A DNA stretch of 28,869 bases from Bacillota bacterium (GTDB lineage Bacteria; Bacillota; Clostridia; Christensenellales; Aristaeellaceae), in NCBI GenBank assembly GCA_023402355.1, contig JAEXCG010000022.1:1-28869 (forward strand), written 5' to 3'. The notes beneath the pieces were generated by a model, which saw nothing but the letters and a program-made list of their open reading frames with translations, did not search any database and was not told the DNA's origin. A program made the position numbers and the translations under genes. Shown piece by piece: positions 7,159-14,966 of the stretch. The first letter of the stretch is position 1, and every line of letters begins with the position of its first letter.

Positions 7159-9366
7159 GTGGAGGACTTCGAGGCCGTCGTGGAGGAGACCGTCTTTCGC
7201 AACGACGAAAACGGCTACAGCGTCCTTCAGGTGCGCGTGGGCAAGGCGCGCACGTCCGCCGTGGGCGTGCTGCCCTCGCTCGGGACGGGCGAGCATCTGC
7301 TGATCCACGGGGACTGGGTCGAGCACCCGGTGTACGGAAAGCAGATCAAGATCGCCTCCTGCGAGGTGGTCAAGCCCACGACGCTCGTCGGCATCGAGAA
7401 GTACCTCGCTTCCGGCCTGGTGCACGGCATCGGCCCGGCGACGGCCAAGCAGCTCGTGCAGCACTTTGGGAAGGACACGCTGGACGTGCTGGCCTGCCAG
7501 CCGGAGCGGCTGCTGGAGCTGCCGGGCATCGGCAAGAAGCGCGCCGCCATGATCGCGGAGAGCTATCAGGAGCAGGCGCAGCAGCGCGACGCGATGGTCT
7601 TTTTGCAGACCTACGGCGTGAGCCCCTCGCTCGCGGTCAAGATCTTCAAGGTGTACGGCGAGCGCGTGCAGGACGTCATCCGCAAAAACCCCTATCGCCT
7701 CGTGGAGGACGTGAGCGGCGTGGGCTTCAAGACCGCCGACCGCATCGCCTTTTCGCTGGGCGTGGAGAAGGAAAGCGATTATCGCCTGTGCGCGGGCGTC
7801 AAGTACGCGCTGGAGGACGCGGCCGGCGGCAGCGGGCACACGTATCTGCCGCGGCCCATGCTGCTCCAGCGCGCGGCCCGGCTGCTCGAGGTGGAGCCGG
7901 AGCTGCTCGAGCGCGCGATCGACGCGCTGATCCTCAGCCACGAGCTGGTGGCGCGCGAGTTGGAGCAGGACGGGGAGACGACGGTCGCGGTGTACCTGCC
8001 CTCCTATTACAGCGCGGAGGGGGAGGTCGCAAGGCGCTTGCGCGAGCTGCTGGAGGCGATGCCCTCCGGCGGTTTTGAGGACGTGCAGGCCCAGATCGGC
8101 GAGCTGGAGCGCGTGGAGGGCATCGCCTTTCACAGCCAGCAGCGCCTGGCCATCGAGACGGCGGTGCGCAGCGGCATGACCGTCATCACCGGCGGACCCG
8201 GCACGGGCAAGACCACGATCATCAACTGTATCATCCGCCTGCTGTCCGTGGAGGGCGAGGTGGCGCTCGCCGCGCCCACCGGACGCGCCGCCAAGCGCAT
8301 GACCGAGGCGACGGGCGTGGAGGCCAAGACGCTGCACCGGCTGCTCGAGTACGGCGGCGAGGACGGCAGCTTTGCGCGCGGGGCGGACAACCCGCTGGAA
8401 TTCGACACGCTGATCGTGGACGAGATGTCCATGGTGGACATCTTCCTGATGCGCTCCCTGCTGCGCGCGCTGATGCCGGGCACGCGCCTCATCATGGTGG
8501 GGGACGCGGACCAGTTGCCCAGCGTCGGGGCGGGCAACGTGCTCTCCGACATACTGGACAGCGGGGTGGTCCCTTCGGTGCGCCTGACGGAAATCTTCCG
8601 TCAGGACGAGAGCAGCATGATCGTCGTCAACGCCCACCGGATCAACCGCGGGGAGATGCCGCGCCTGAACGTGAAGGGCAGCGACTTCTTCTTCGAGCGG
8701 CGGGAATCGCCCTCCATCGCGGCGCAGACGGTGGTGGAGCTGTGCGCGCGGCGCATTCCGGGCTTTTTAAAGGTCGATCCGGTGCGCCAGATACAGGTGC
8801 TCGCCCCCACGAAGAAGGGCGAGTGCGGCGTGTGGGCGCTCAACGCCCTGCTGCAATCGTGCTTTAACCCGCCGCGCCCCGGCAAGCACGAGCGCGTGGT
8901 GGGCGAGGTGACATTGCGCGAGGGCGACAAGGTGATGCAGACGCGCAACAACTATCAGCTTGAATGGAAGAAGGAGGGCGTCTTCGGCTGGGAAAACGGT
9001 CAGGGCGTGTTCAACGGCGACATGGGGTTCGTGCAGCAGGTGGATGAGGAGGCGCGCACGCTGACCGTCTGCTTTGACGACGACCGCATCGCCTCCTACG
9101 AGGGCGAACAAATGGACGATTTGGAGCTGGCTTACTGCGTTTCGGTGCACAAGAGCCAGGGCAGCGAGTTCCCGGTCGTGGTGCTGCCGGTGGTCGGCGG
9201 GCCGCCGATGCTGCTCACGCGGAACCTGTTCTACACCGCGGTGACGCGCGCGCGGCGCATGGTGATGCTCGTGGGGCGGGAGAGCGCCATCCGCACGATG
9301 GTGGAAAACGCCTACATTTCCCGGCGATACAGCGCGCTTTGCCAGCGCCTGCGCCAGGGCGTCTGA
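7159..9366 (+). CDS. recD2: ATP-dependent RecD2 DNA helicase
   Basis: 735 aa from the GTG at 7159, 6 nt after AAGGGGG; this gives the usual start (VEDFEAVVEETVFRNDENGYSV). An in-frame ATG at 7120 is the alternative. RecD2 is a 5'-3' superfamily 1B helicase found without RecBC, linked to repair and replication fork upkeep. Order seen: N-terminal OB-like domain, helix-hairpin-helix repeats (SGLVHGIGPATAKQLVQHFG and LLELPGIGKKRA), Walker A GGPGTGKTT (about 345-353), Walker B-like LIVDEMSMVD (about 418), QLPSVGAG and a C-terminal UvrD-like part with VHKSQGSEF and YTAVTRARR (about 692). All helicase motifs look intact. It has its own promoter and stands alone. Confidence 0.95.
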   Translation: MEDFEAVVEETVFRNDENGYSVLQVRVGKARTSAVGVLPSLGTGEHLLIHGDWVEHPVYGKQIKIASCEVVKPTTLVGIEKYLASGLVHGIGPATAKQLVQHFGKDTLDVLACQPERLLELPGIGKKRAAMIAESYQEQAQQRDAMVFLQTYGVSPSLAVKIFKVYGERVQDVIRKNPYRLVEDVSGVGFKTADRIAFSLGVEKESDYRLCAGVKYALEDAAGGSGHTYLPRPMLLQRAARLLEVEPELLERAIDALILSHELVARELEQDGETTVAVYLPSYYSAEGEVARRLRELLEAMPSGGFEDVQAQIGELERVEGIAFHSQQRLAIETAVRSGMTVITGGPGTGKTTIINCIIRLLSVEGEVALAAPTGRAAKRMTEATGVEAKTLHRLLEYGGEDGSFARGADNPLEFDTLIVDEMSMVDIFLMRSLLRALMPGTRLIMVGDADQLPSVGAGNVLSDILDSGVVPSVRLTEIFRQDESSMIVVNAHRINRGEMPRLNVKGSDFFFERRESPSIAAQTVVELCARRIPGFLKVDPVRQIQVLAPTKKGECGVWALNALLQSCFNPPRPGKHERVVGEVTLREGDKVMQTRNNYQLEWKKEGVFGWENGQGVFNGDMGFVQQVDEEARTLTVCFDDDRIASYEGEQMDDLELAYCVSVHKSQGSEFPVVVLPVVGGPPMLLTRNLFYTAVTRARRMVMLVGRESAIRTMVENAYISRRYSALCQRLRQGV

Positions 9367-9415
9367 GGCCTGCGCCGCCGCTTGGCGAACAAAAACCTTC
9401 CGTTTGCAAAAAACC

Positions 9416-9460
9416 CATATTTCGCATGAAAAAACAGGAAATATGTCTCCGTTTTTCATG
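9416..9460. repeat. Two interleaved inverted repeats upstream of the ncRNA promoter
   Basis: CATATTTC (9416-9423) with GAAATATG (9438-9445), and CATGAAAAAAC (9425-9435) with GTTTTTCATG (9451-9460, one extra A in the left arm). The arms alternate, so only one hairpin, or a pseudoknot, could form. Their place just before the -35 box at 9469 suggests protein-binding sites or a mixed terminator for recD2. No function is known. Confidence 0.5.
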
Positions 9461-9468
9461 AAAGCTTC

Positions 9469-9497
9469 TTGCTTTTTTGGGCAAGAGGGACTATAAT
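9469..9497 (+). promoter_or_regulatory. Promoter of the structured RNA / zinc-ribbon transcript
   Basis: TTGCTT (9469-9474), 17-nt spacer, TATAAT (9492-9497). Transcription would begin near 9504. Confidence 0.7.
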
Positions 9498-9503
9498 GAC
9501 AAT

Positions 9504-9724
9504 GGTTTCAATCTACCGGGTCTGTGGTTGCAAGTCGATGCCAGTCGCAGGCGAAGCGATCCACGTAAACCGGCCAATGTGCCGGCGAGCATGGTGCGGC
9601 TTAGAGGTAAGACCGTCCGGGCGATGTCCGAGAGGCTTAGTAGTGGGGCGCCAAGGCGTAGGAGCGAACGGCCCAGGCGGCGAGTGTGGGGTCAAAGACC
9701 AGGTCAGCCGGCGGAGCGAATACC
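9504..9724 (+). ncRNA. Structured non-coding RNA, probably raiA-motif RNA
   Basis: About 220 nt between a strong promoter and the zinc-ribbon gene, with no credible reading frame of its own. Several local helices are visible: TGTGG/CCACG (9523-9527/9561-9565), TCG/CGA and GCC/GGC inside it, CCGGC-CAATGT-GCCGG (9570-9585), CGG/CCG (9618-9630) and GGTC-AAA-GACC (9690-9700). Unpaired purine-rich blocks such as GGCTTAGTAGTGGGGCG (9634-9650) look like the conserved joints of a large bacterial RNA. Size, Firmicutes host and the overall string of motifs resemble the raiA motif RNA as I remember it, but this was not checked against a model. The alternative is another large leader RNA or a new class. 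Confidence 0.6.
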
Positions 9725-9752
9725 TATCTATTTTTGCGGGGGGAAACTATCC

Positions 9753-10037
9753 ATGTATCAAGACAAGACGCTGGTATGCAAGGACTGCGGAGCTGAATTC
9801 GTGTTCACCGCAGGCGAACAGGAATTCTACGCGGAGAAGGGCTTCCAGAACGAGCCGTCCCGTTGTAAGAGCTGCCGTCAGAACCGCAAGGCCAGCCGGA
9901 ACGCCAACAGCGGTGAAGCGCGCGAAATGTACGAAACGACCTGTGCTGCGTGCGGCGCACCCACGCGTGTGCCCTTCATTCCCAAGAACGACCGCCCCAT
10001 CTACTGCAGCGAGTGCTTCGCCGCGCATCGTCGGTAA
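9753..10037 (+). CDS. Small protein with two zinc-ribbon (CxxC) modules
   Basis: 94 aa. The first part (about residues 7-46) has CKDCGAEF then CKSCRQNRK, the pattern of the probable zinc-ribbon domain family. The second part has CAACG, a 17-residue gap and CSEC, the CxxC-x17-CxxC module. Each should bind one zinc ion. A function is not established; nucleic acid or ribosome contact is only a guess. ATG at 9753 lies 9 nt after GGGGGG, and the longer upstream frame runs through the structured RNA and is rejected. The gene sits directly downstream of that RNA and is followed by a strong terminator, so RNA and protein share one transcript. Confidence 0.85.
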   Translation: MYQDKTLVCKDCGAEFVFTAGEQEFYAEKGFQNEPSRCKSCRQNRKASRNANSGEAREMYETTCAACGAPTRVPFIPKNDRPIYCSECFAAHRR

Positions 10038-10066
10038 TCCCCTCGTGCACTGCATTTGATGAAAAG

Positions 10067-10094
10067 ACCCGCCCTGTCATGGGGCGGGTTTTTT
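10067..10094 (+). terminator. Terminator after the zinc-ribbon gene
   Basis: ACCCGCCC (10067-10074), 7-nt loop, GGGCGGGT (10082-10089), followed by a run of six T ending at 10094. A textbook intrinsic terminator. Confidence 0.93.
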
Positions 10095-10248
10095 GCCTTC
10101 TCCGAAAGTCTGTGCGGCGGTTCTGTGAGGAAACGGATGCGCAACGCGAAAAGCTCCCTGCCGCTTTTGTCGATTTCGGGGGAGGCCTGCCCGCTCTATG
10201 GCGCAAGCCCTTGCGTCTCCCGCGTCCGGAAGCGACATTTCAAGAGAC

Positions 10249-10413
10249 TTATCCACAAGGAATGTGAAGGAAATATTAAGGAAATAAGACAATCCACGGA
10301 TTTGTCCACAAAGTCCACAAGGCTTGTGCAGAATCCCTCTGTGCGTGAAATGTGGAAAAAAAGAGCGCAAATGTGCACAAAACGAGAGGAACTTGTGGAA
10401 AACCTGTGCACAA
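10249..10413. other. Cluster of DnaA-box-like 9-mers in a gene-free region
   Basis: Within the gene-free stretch 10095-10499. Plus strand: TTATCCACA (10249-10257, exact), TTGTCCACA (10302-10310), AAGTCCACA (10311-10319, weak). Minus strand, read as their complements: TTCTGCACA (10325-10333), TTTTCCACA (10351-10359), TTGTGCACA (10372-10380), TTTTCCACA (10394-10402), TTGTGCACA (10405-10413). Plus boxes come first and minus boxes after, so they face each other. The part between the first two boxes (10258-10290) is AT-rich. Consensus used is TTWTNCACA. The upstream part 10095-10248 shows nothing recognisable. Confidence 0.7.
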
Positions 10414-10435
10414 CCCGTAAACCCCGCTTAGACGC

Positions 10436-10465
10436 TTTACCGGCGGCATGCGGATGTGTTACAAT
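10436..10465 (+). promoter_or_regulatory. Promoter of the HAD phosphatase gene
   Basis: TTTACC (10436-10441), 18-nt spacer, TACAAT (10460-10465); a second TACAAT follows at 10465-10470. It lies 23 bp after the last DnaA-like box. Confidence 0.5.
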
Positions 10466-10499
10466 ACAATGACCGAAGCTAAAAGAGGAGATTACGCGG

Positions 10500-11186
10500 A
10501 TGAAAAAATACGGCGTGCTGCTTTGCGACGCGGACGATACGATCTTTGATTTCGGCAGGGCGGAGGTTCTCGCCTTTCGGGAAGCGATGCACGCCTTCGA
10601 CTTGCTGGAGGACGACGCGTGGCTCCTGCGCTACAGCGAGATCAACAAGGCGCTGTGGAAGGCCTTTGAGCGCGGAGAGGTGACGCAGCCTGTGCTGCGC
10701 GTCCTGCGCTTTGAGCGGCTGCTTTGCGAGATGGGGGCCGCCCGCGACGCGAAAGCGCTGAGCTGCGCGTACTCGGACGCGCTGGGGCGCTGCCCGGTGA
10801 CGCTGGCTGGCGCGGTGGAGGCCGTCGAGCGCTGGAGCCGCCGGGTGCCGGTCGTCATCGTCACCAACGGCGTCGCCGCGGTGCAGCGCGGGCGCATGGA
10901 GCGTTCGCCCGTGCGCCATTGCATCCGGGGCATGGTGATCTCCGAGGAGGTCGGCGCGGCGAAGCCCGATCCCAGGATGATCGAGGAAGCGCTTCAAATG
11001 GTTCGCTGCGGCGATAAGTCGCGCGCGCTGATGCTGGGCGACTCGCTCACGTCGGACATCGCGGGCGCGGTCAACGCGGGGGTGGACAGCTGCTGGTTTA
11101 ACCCCCACGGCAAGGAAAACACGACCGCCATCAGGCCGACCTATGAGGTGCGGTCACTGGAGCAGGTGGACGAGCTCCTGGCTTAA
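10500..11186 (+). CDS. YjjG-type HAD nucleotidase/phosphatase
   Basis: 228 aa, HAD superfamily hydrolase. Motif I is DADDTIFDF with the nucleophile Asp10 and acid/base Asp12; motif II is the TNG at 122-124; motif III Lys155 (GAAKPDP); motif IV GDSLTSDIAGA with Asp181 and Asp186. The DADDT-FDF form and the cap size fit the YjjG/YfnB group, which removes phosphate from nucleoside monophosphates, including damaged pyrimidines, in the cytosol. Exact substrate cannot be read. ATG at 10500 has AGGAG 9 nt upstream. Monocistronic by its promoter and the hairpin at 11210. Confidence 0.87.
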   Translation: MKKYGVLLCDADDTIFDFGRAEVLAFREAMHAFDLLEDDAWLLRYSEINKALWKAFERGEVTQPVLRVLRFERLLCEMGAARDAKALSCAYSDALGRCPVTLAGAVEAVERWSRRVPVVIVTNGVAAVQRGRMERSPVRHCIRGMVISEEVGAAKPDPRMIEEALQMVRCGDKSRALMLGDSLTSDIAGAVNAGVDSCWFNPHGKENTTAIRPTYEVRSLEQVDELLA

Positions 11187-11209
11187 ATTGTCTGACGGGT
11201 AATTTTTGC

Positions 11210-11245
11210 CGCGCAGGAACAAAGCGGCGTTCTTGTGCGTCTTTG
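11210..11245 (+). terminator. Terminator after the HAD gene
   Basis: An 11-bp stem with two G-U pairs joins 11210-11220 to 11229-11239 with an 8-nt loop, followed by TCTTT. A second hairpin, GCGCGGCCC-ACG-GGGCCGCGC (11267-11287), lies just before the next gene's ribosome site and may shape its leader. Confidence 0.6.
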
Positions 11246-11311
11246 AAGGAGAATGAACAGGCAGCGGCGCGGCCCACGGGGCCGCGCTTGCGGAAAGGCG
11301 AGGTGCATGGG

Positions 11312-13669
11312 ATGAAGGACAGGATGAGGCGAAGGGGAAAACGGGCGGCGCTGTGCGCGGGCCTGCTCGTGCTGACGCAGGCGCTCGGCGGGTGCTTTTT
11401 AGCGCCCGATCCGACGCTTGACCCGCTGGCGATCGATCCCAACCAGACGCCGATTCCGTTCGGCCCGACCGAAACCGCGAGATCGACGCTGGCACCGACG
11501 CCGCAGCCCCCCGCGGGTACGGCCGGAGGGTGGGAGGATTGGGCGCCCGTCGAGCACCTGCCCACGCCCGGCCCGACGCCCACGCCGGTCGCCGCGAAGC
11601 CGACGGCGACGCCGTCGAGCTGGAAGACGAGCACGGACGACTATTACGCGGGCTACCCGGTGCTCAAGGTGGGCTCCACGGGCTCCGACGTCAGCGACAT
11701 GCAGACCCGCCTTAAGGAGCTGGGCTACTACACCGGATCGGTGGACGGGCGCTTCGCGGGCGGCACGCAGGACGCTGTGAAGGCTTTCCAGAGCGCGAAC
11801 GGGCTCACGGCCGACGGCATCGCGGGCCGCGCGACGCAGGACAAGCTGTATTCCACGGGCGCGGTCGCCAAGACGATCACCACCTCCGGCACGACGAGCA
11901 CCTATTCGCTGCTCAAAGACGGCTCTTACGGCACGGAGGTGCGCAAGCTGCAGGCGCGGCTGACGGAGCTGGGCTATTACGCGGGCGGCGTGGACGGGGT
12001 GTACGGCTCCTCCACGGAGAGCGCGGTCAAGTCCTTTCAGCGCGCGAACGGGCTGTCCGCGGACGGTCAGGCGGGCGAGGCGACGCAGAAGAAGCTGTAC
12101 AGCTCCTCGGCCAAGTCCAACAGCCGCCCGGTGACGACCGCGGACCCGACGGCGAAGCGCTCGCTCACCGTCGGAATGGAAGGCAACGACGTGTACGGCG
12201 CGCAGGAACGCCTCATCGCGCTGGGTTACCTGACGGGCGTGGCGGACGGCGTCTTCGGCGCGGAGACCGAGAGCGCGGTCGTCGCCTTCCAAAAACGCAA
12301 CAACCTGACGGCGGACGGCGTCGTCGGCGCCTCCACGCTCAAGAAGCTGAACAGCTCCGGCGCCAAGAAGGCGGCCACCGCGTCGGCGACCGCCACGCCG
12401 AAGCCGGGCACGTACGTGGTGATCCGCGAGGGGGATTCGGGCACGCTCGTCTTCGACCTACAGGAACGCCTGTACGAGCTGGGGTATTACTCGGGGCGCG
12501 TCGACGGGCGCTTCGGCGCGGGCACGACCGCCGCGGTCAAGGCCTTCCAGACGGCAAACGGCCTTTCGTCGGACGGCATCGCGGGGCAGGCGACGCAGAA
12601 GAAGCTGTACGCCTCCGACGCCAAGTTCAACCCGGACCTCATCGGGAACGTGACGCCGGTTAAGCCCACGGCGACGCCGGGCGTTTCCACGGACAAGCTG
12701 CTCAAGCGCGGCTCGACCGGCGACGACGTGCGCCGTCTGCAGCAGGCGCTGCTCAGCCTCGGGTATTACGAGGGGCAGGTGGACGGCACCTACGGCGCGT
12801 CCACCGAGGCGGCGGTCCGCCTGTTCCAGACGTACAACGACATGCGCGCGGACGGCGTGGCGGGCGCGCAGACGCTCACCACCCTGTACGGCGGCCATGC
12901 CGCCGCCCATCCCGGTGAGCAGGCTAGGCCCACGGCGACGCCGCAGGGCAGCTACGCCACCCTCAAGGAGGGCGACGTGAGCGAGCAGGTGCGGCTCATG
13001 CAAAAGCGCCTGTACGCCCTGGGGTACCTGCCGGAGTATCTGACGGACGGAGACTTCGGCGAACGCACGGTGGAGGCGGTTAAGAACTTTCAGCGCCGAA
13101 ACGGCCTGACCGACGACGGCGTGGCGGGCCCCGGGACGCTCGCGATTCTGTACGCCTCCTCCGCGCTGCCGTACCAGAGCGGCGAAACCTCCTCGGGAGA
13201 CGTGGAGCTCGACGCGCTCAAGACCGGCAGCCAGGGCGACGAGGTGACGCAGATGCAAAAGGCGCTGGCGGACATCGGATGCTACATGGGCACGGCCGAC
13301 GGCATCTTCGGCGCGACCACCGCCACGGCGGTCAAGCTCTTTCAGGCGCTGAACAACCTGACGCCGGACGGCGTGGCGGGCCGGGAGACGCTCGCGCTGC
13401 TCTACAGCGGGGACGGCAAGGGGATCAGGAACCTCACGCTCACCGACCTTTCCATCGGCGCGACGGGCGAAGCGGTCAAGGCGCTGCAGATCATGCTGAT
13501 CTCGCTCGGGTATTTGCAGACGGAGGATCTCGGCACGTTCGGGGATTTGACCGCGGCTGCGGTCGTGCGCTTTCAAAACGCCTACGGGCTGGAGCAGACG
13601 GGCGTCGCCACGGTTGCGATGCAGACGCTGCTTTACAGCGGACAGGCGGCGGGCGGGCCCATAGACTGA
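11312..13669 (+). CDS. Lipoprotein with eight peptidoglycan-binding repeats
   Basis: 785 aa from ATG 11312 (GCGAGG 8 nt upstream; in-frame GTG at 11303 is an alternative). N-terminus: basic start, hydrophobic stretch and a lipobox-like LGGC near residue 29, so it is probably lipid-anchored on the outer face of the membrane. Next comes a Pro/Thr-rich linker (PTPGPTPTPVAAKPTATP). From about residue 115 to the end there are eight PG_binding_1 repeats of about 70 residues, each with a core such as LGYYTGSVDGRFAGGT followed by AVKAFQ.ANGL..DGIAG and a TQ/TL-KLY end. Short PTATP linkers separate several of them. No hydrolase or transpeptidase domain is seen. The last repeat has drifted most. It likely ties membrane to cell wall or acts as a wall-sensing scaffold; that is inference. 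No clear promoter was found. Confidence 0.85.
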   Translation: MKDRMRRRGKRAALCAGLLVLTQALGGCFLAPDPTLDPLAIDPNQTPIPFGPTETARSTLAPTPQPPAGTAGGWEDWAPVEHLPTPGPTPTPVAAKPTATPSSWKTSTDDYYAGYPVLKVGSTGSDVSDMQTRLKELGYYTGSVDGRFAGGTQDAVKAFQSANGLTADGIAGRATQDKLYSTGAVAKTITTSGTTSTYSLLKDGSYGTEVRKLQARLTELGYYAGGVDGVYGSSTESAVKSFQRANGLSADGQAGEATQKKLYSSSAKSNSRPVTTADPTAKRSLTVGMEGNDVYGAQERLIALGYLTGVADGVFGAETESAVVAFQKRNNLTADGVVGASTLKKLNSSGAKKAATASATATPKPGTYVVIREGDSGTLVFDLQERLYELGYYSGRVDGRFGAGTTAAVKAFQTANGLSSDGIAGQATQKKLYASDAKFNPDLIGNVTPVKPTATPGVSTDKLLKRGSTGDDVRRLQQALLSLGYYEGQVDGTYGASTEAAVRLFQTYNDMRADGVAGAQTLTTLYGGHAAAHPGEQARPTATPQGSYATLKEGDVSEQVRLMQKRLYALGYLPEYLTDGDFGERTVEAVKNFQRRNGLTDDGVAGPGTLAILYASSALPYQSGETSSGDVELDALKTGSQGDEVTQMQKALADIGCYMGTADGIFGATTATAVKLFQALNNLTPDGVAGRETLALLYSGDGKGIRNLTLTDLSIGATGEAVKALQIMLISLGYLQTEDLGTFGDLTAAAVVRFQNAYGLEQTGVATVAMQTLLYSGQAAGGPID

Positions 13670-13684
13670 TCGAAAGAAAATTTC

Positions 13685-13740
13685 GGAGAGGCTGCGGCAA
13701 AACGGTACGTAGTGAATCGTTTTGCCGCAGCCTCTCCTTT
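13685..13740 (+). terminator. Perfect 20-bp hairpin terminator after the lipoprotein gene
   Basis: GGAGAGGCTGCGGCAAAACG (13685-13704) is exactly complementary to 13718-13737, with a 13-nt loop, followed by TTTC. On the other strand it is followed by an AAATTTTCTTT-like run, so it may stop both directions. Confidence 0.85.
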
Positions 13741-14054
13741 CAATTCACGTGTCCGTAAATCATCCGTAAAATCGAGGGGGAAGAAAGGCATTTCGCTGGA
13801 AAAATGCTGTCGGGCGATTGTAACCGTTTTCAGGCATTCTCCAAGCTGTATTCCGACTTACGCGCAATCGGGGCAGAAAATGCTCTCTCCTCGGCATAAC
13901 AAGGCTCCCTCCACAATTGACAGCGCTTTATTTCACGGTCTCTCATAGAGGGAGCATATCATGATTTTTGGATACCGCCTGTTTTTTGTTCACAAGGATT
14001 TGCGCGCCGCAGAGCGAGGACCGAAAGATTAAAATGGAGAGGACCTGCTCAGGT
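13741..14054. other. Gene-free stretch with an inverted repeat and a promoter-like site
   Basis: No credible gene. Visible structure: GCTCCCTC (13904-13911) and GAGGGAGC (13948-13955) form a 36-nt-spaced inverted repeat, and between them TTGACA (13917-13922) with a weak TCTCAT -10 at 13941-13946. The promoter-like site would point into the 3' end of the opposite-strand membrane gene. Base composition is lower in GC than the flanks. Confidence 0.4.
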
Positions 14055-14933
14055 TCAGAAGAGATCGCGCCGGGCGGCGTCGCCGCTGTCGACGGTCTCC
14101 TGCGCCTCGCACGGGGGTTCCATCGTGTCGCGGGGCGAGTCCGCCGGTACGTCCTCCGACGGATGGGGCGCCGGGTCGACGACTTCCTTGATCGAAAAGC
14201 AGACGGTCGTAAGAAACCACGCTTCCAGCACACCGTAAAGCGGCAGGCGTATGAGCCAGGAGACGACGAGCGGCGGCAGCAGTTTGTCCGCCAGCAGGGT
14301 GACGAGGTTGACGGGCAGACAGAGCAGCAGCAGCCCGACCGTCGCGAAGAGCAGAGGGACGTAAACGGATTTCTGAGGGCGCAGCATGTCGCGCACGCGG
14401 CAGCGCGCTTTCGTGCCGACCAGACGGACCGCGGCGGAGAGAACCAGCGTGCCCAAGGCGCAGGAAATCAGGATGAAATGAAGGAGCGAGACGAAGCTGT
14501 TGATTTCGGTCATGAGGAAAAAATAAGCCACGTCTATGACGATGTAGAGCAACATTGCGATGAGGACGAGCAGCAGGCACTTGGGATAAGCGGTGGGCCA
14601 ATGAAAGGGCTCGAAGAGACCCGCAAAGCGGATGCGGTCGCCCTTGATGAAGGCGCTCGCCGCGAGGCGCATTTTCCCCAGCAGAAGGACGAGCGCGAGC
14701 GCGAGCATAAGCGGCACGGCCACTAAAAGGAGCCAGACGGTCTGGGACTGGATGAACAGGGCGGGGTACAGCGCCGGCAGGACGAACAGCGAGAAAAGCA
14801 GCGAGGTGAGCAGAAACAGCGCCGCGTTCATGCCGATCCAAAGCAGCAGGCTCCGCTTGCGGGCGCGCAGCAGATTGAAGGAAAAAGCGTACGTATCGCG
14901 GCAGGCAAAAAAACAATCTTTAAACCATTCCAT
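14055..14933 (-). CDS. Polytopic membrane protein of unknown function
   Basis: 292 aa from the ATG at 14933 (GAGGGAGG 9 nt upstream); the frame is open further to 15059 but that part covers the promoter. About six to seven long hydrophobic segments are seen, for example SLLLWIGMNAALFLLTSLLF, LLLVAVPLMLALALVLLLG, LLLVLIAMLLYIVIDVAYFF and YVPLLFATVGLLLLCLPV. The C-terminal 40 residues are charged and Pro-rich, without a known domain. I do not recognise a family. The interesting point is control: a strong promoter at 14986-15014 and a LexA-like palindrome at the likely transcription start. It diverges from the Mn riboswitch-mntP unit. Confidence 0.8.
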   Translation of the reverse strand: MEWFKDCFFACRDTYAFSFNLLRARKRSLLLWIGMNAALFLLTSLLFSLFVLPALYPALFIQSQTVWLLLVAVPLMLALALVLLLGKMRLAASAFIKGDRIRFAGLFEPFHWPTAYPKCLLLVLIAMLLYIVIDVAYFFLMTEINSFVSLLHFILISCALGTLVLSAAVRLVGTKARCRVRDMLRPQKSVYVPLLFATVGLLLLCLPVNLVTLLADKLLPPLVVSWLIRLPLYGVLEAWFLTTVCFSIKEVVDPAPHPSEDVPADSPRDTMEPPCEAQETVDSGDAARRDLF

Positions 14934-14966
14934 TCCCGGCAGCCTCCCTCGCATCCTCAAGATAAG

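Noticed and set aside
7111..8637. Long open frame antisense to recD2 (also 12458-13576 and 26423-27682, antisense to the lipoprotein and lsrB genes)
   Set aside because: They mirror real genes, have Arg/His/Ala-rich low-sense translations, no ribosome sites and no family motifs; long antisense frames are expected in GC-rich coding DNA.
9469..9752. Coding frames across the structured RNA
   Set aside because: The translation is Arg/Pro-rich and unlike any family, and the region has the helices and conserved blocks of an RNA; the zinc-ribbon protein starts cleanly at 9753.
10249..10413. Calling the DnaA-box cluster the chromosomal origin
   Set aside because: No dnaA, dnaN, recF, gyrB or rpmH nearby and no change of gene direction across it; kept as an orphan cluster.
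11650..13660. Regular repeats that might be a CRISPR array or DNA tandem repeat
   Set aside because: They are diverged protein repeats of about 210-250 bp in one reading frame, the peptidoglycan-binding domains of the lipoprotein.
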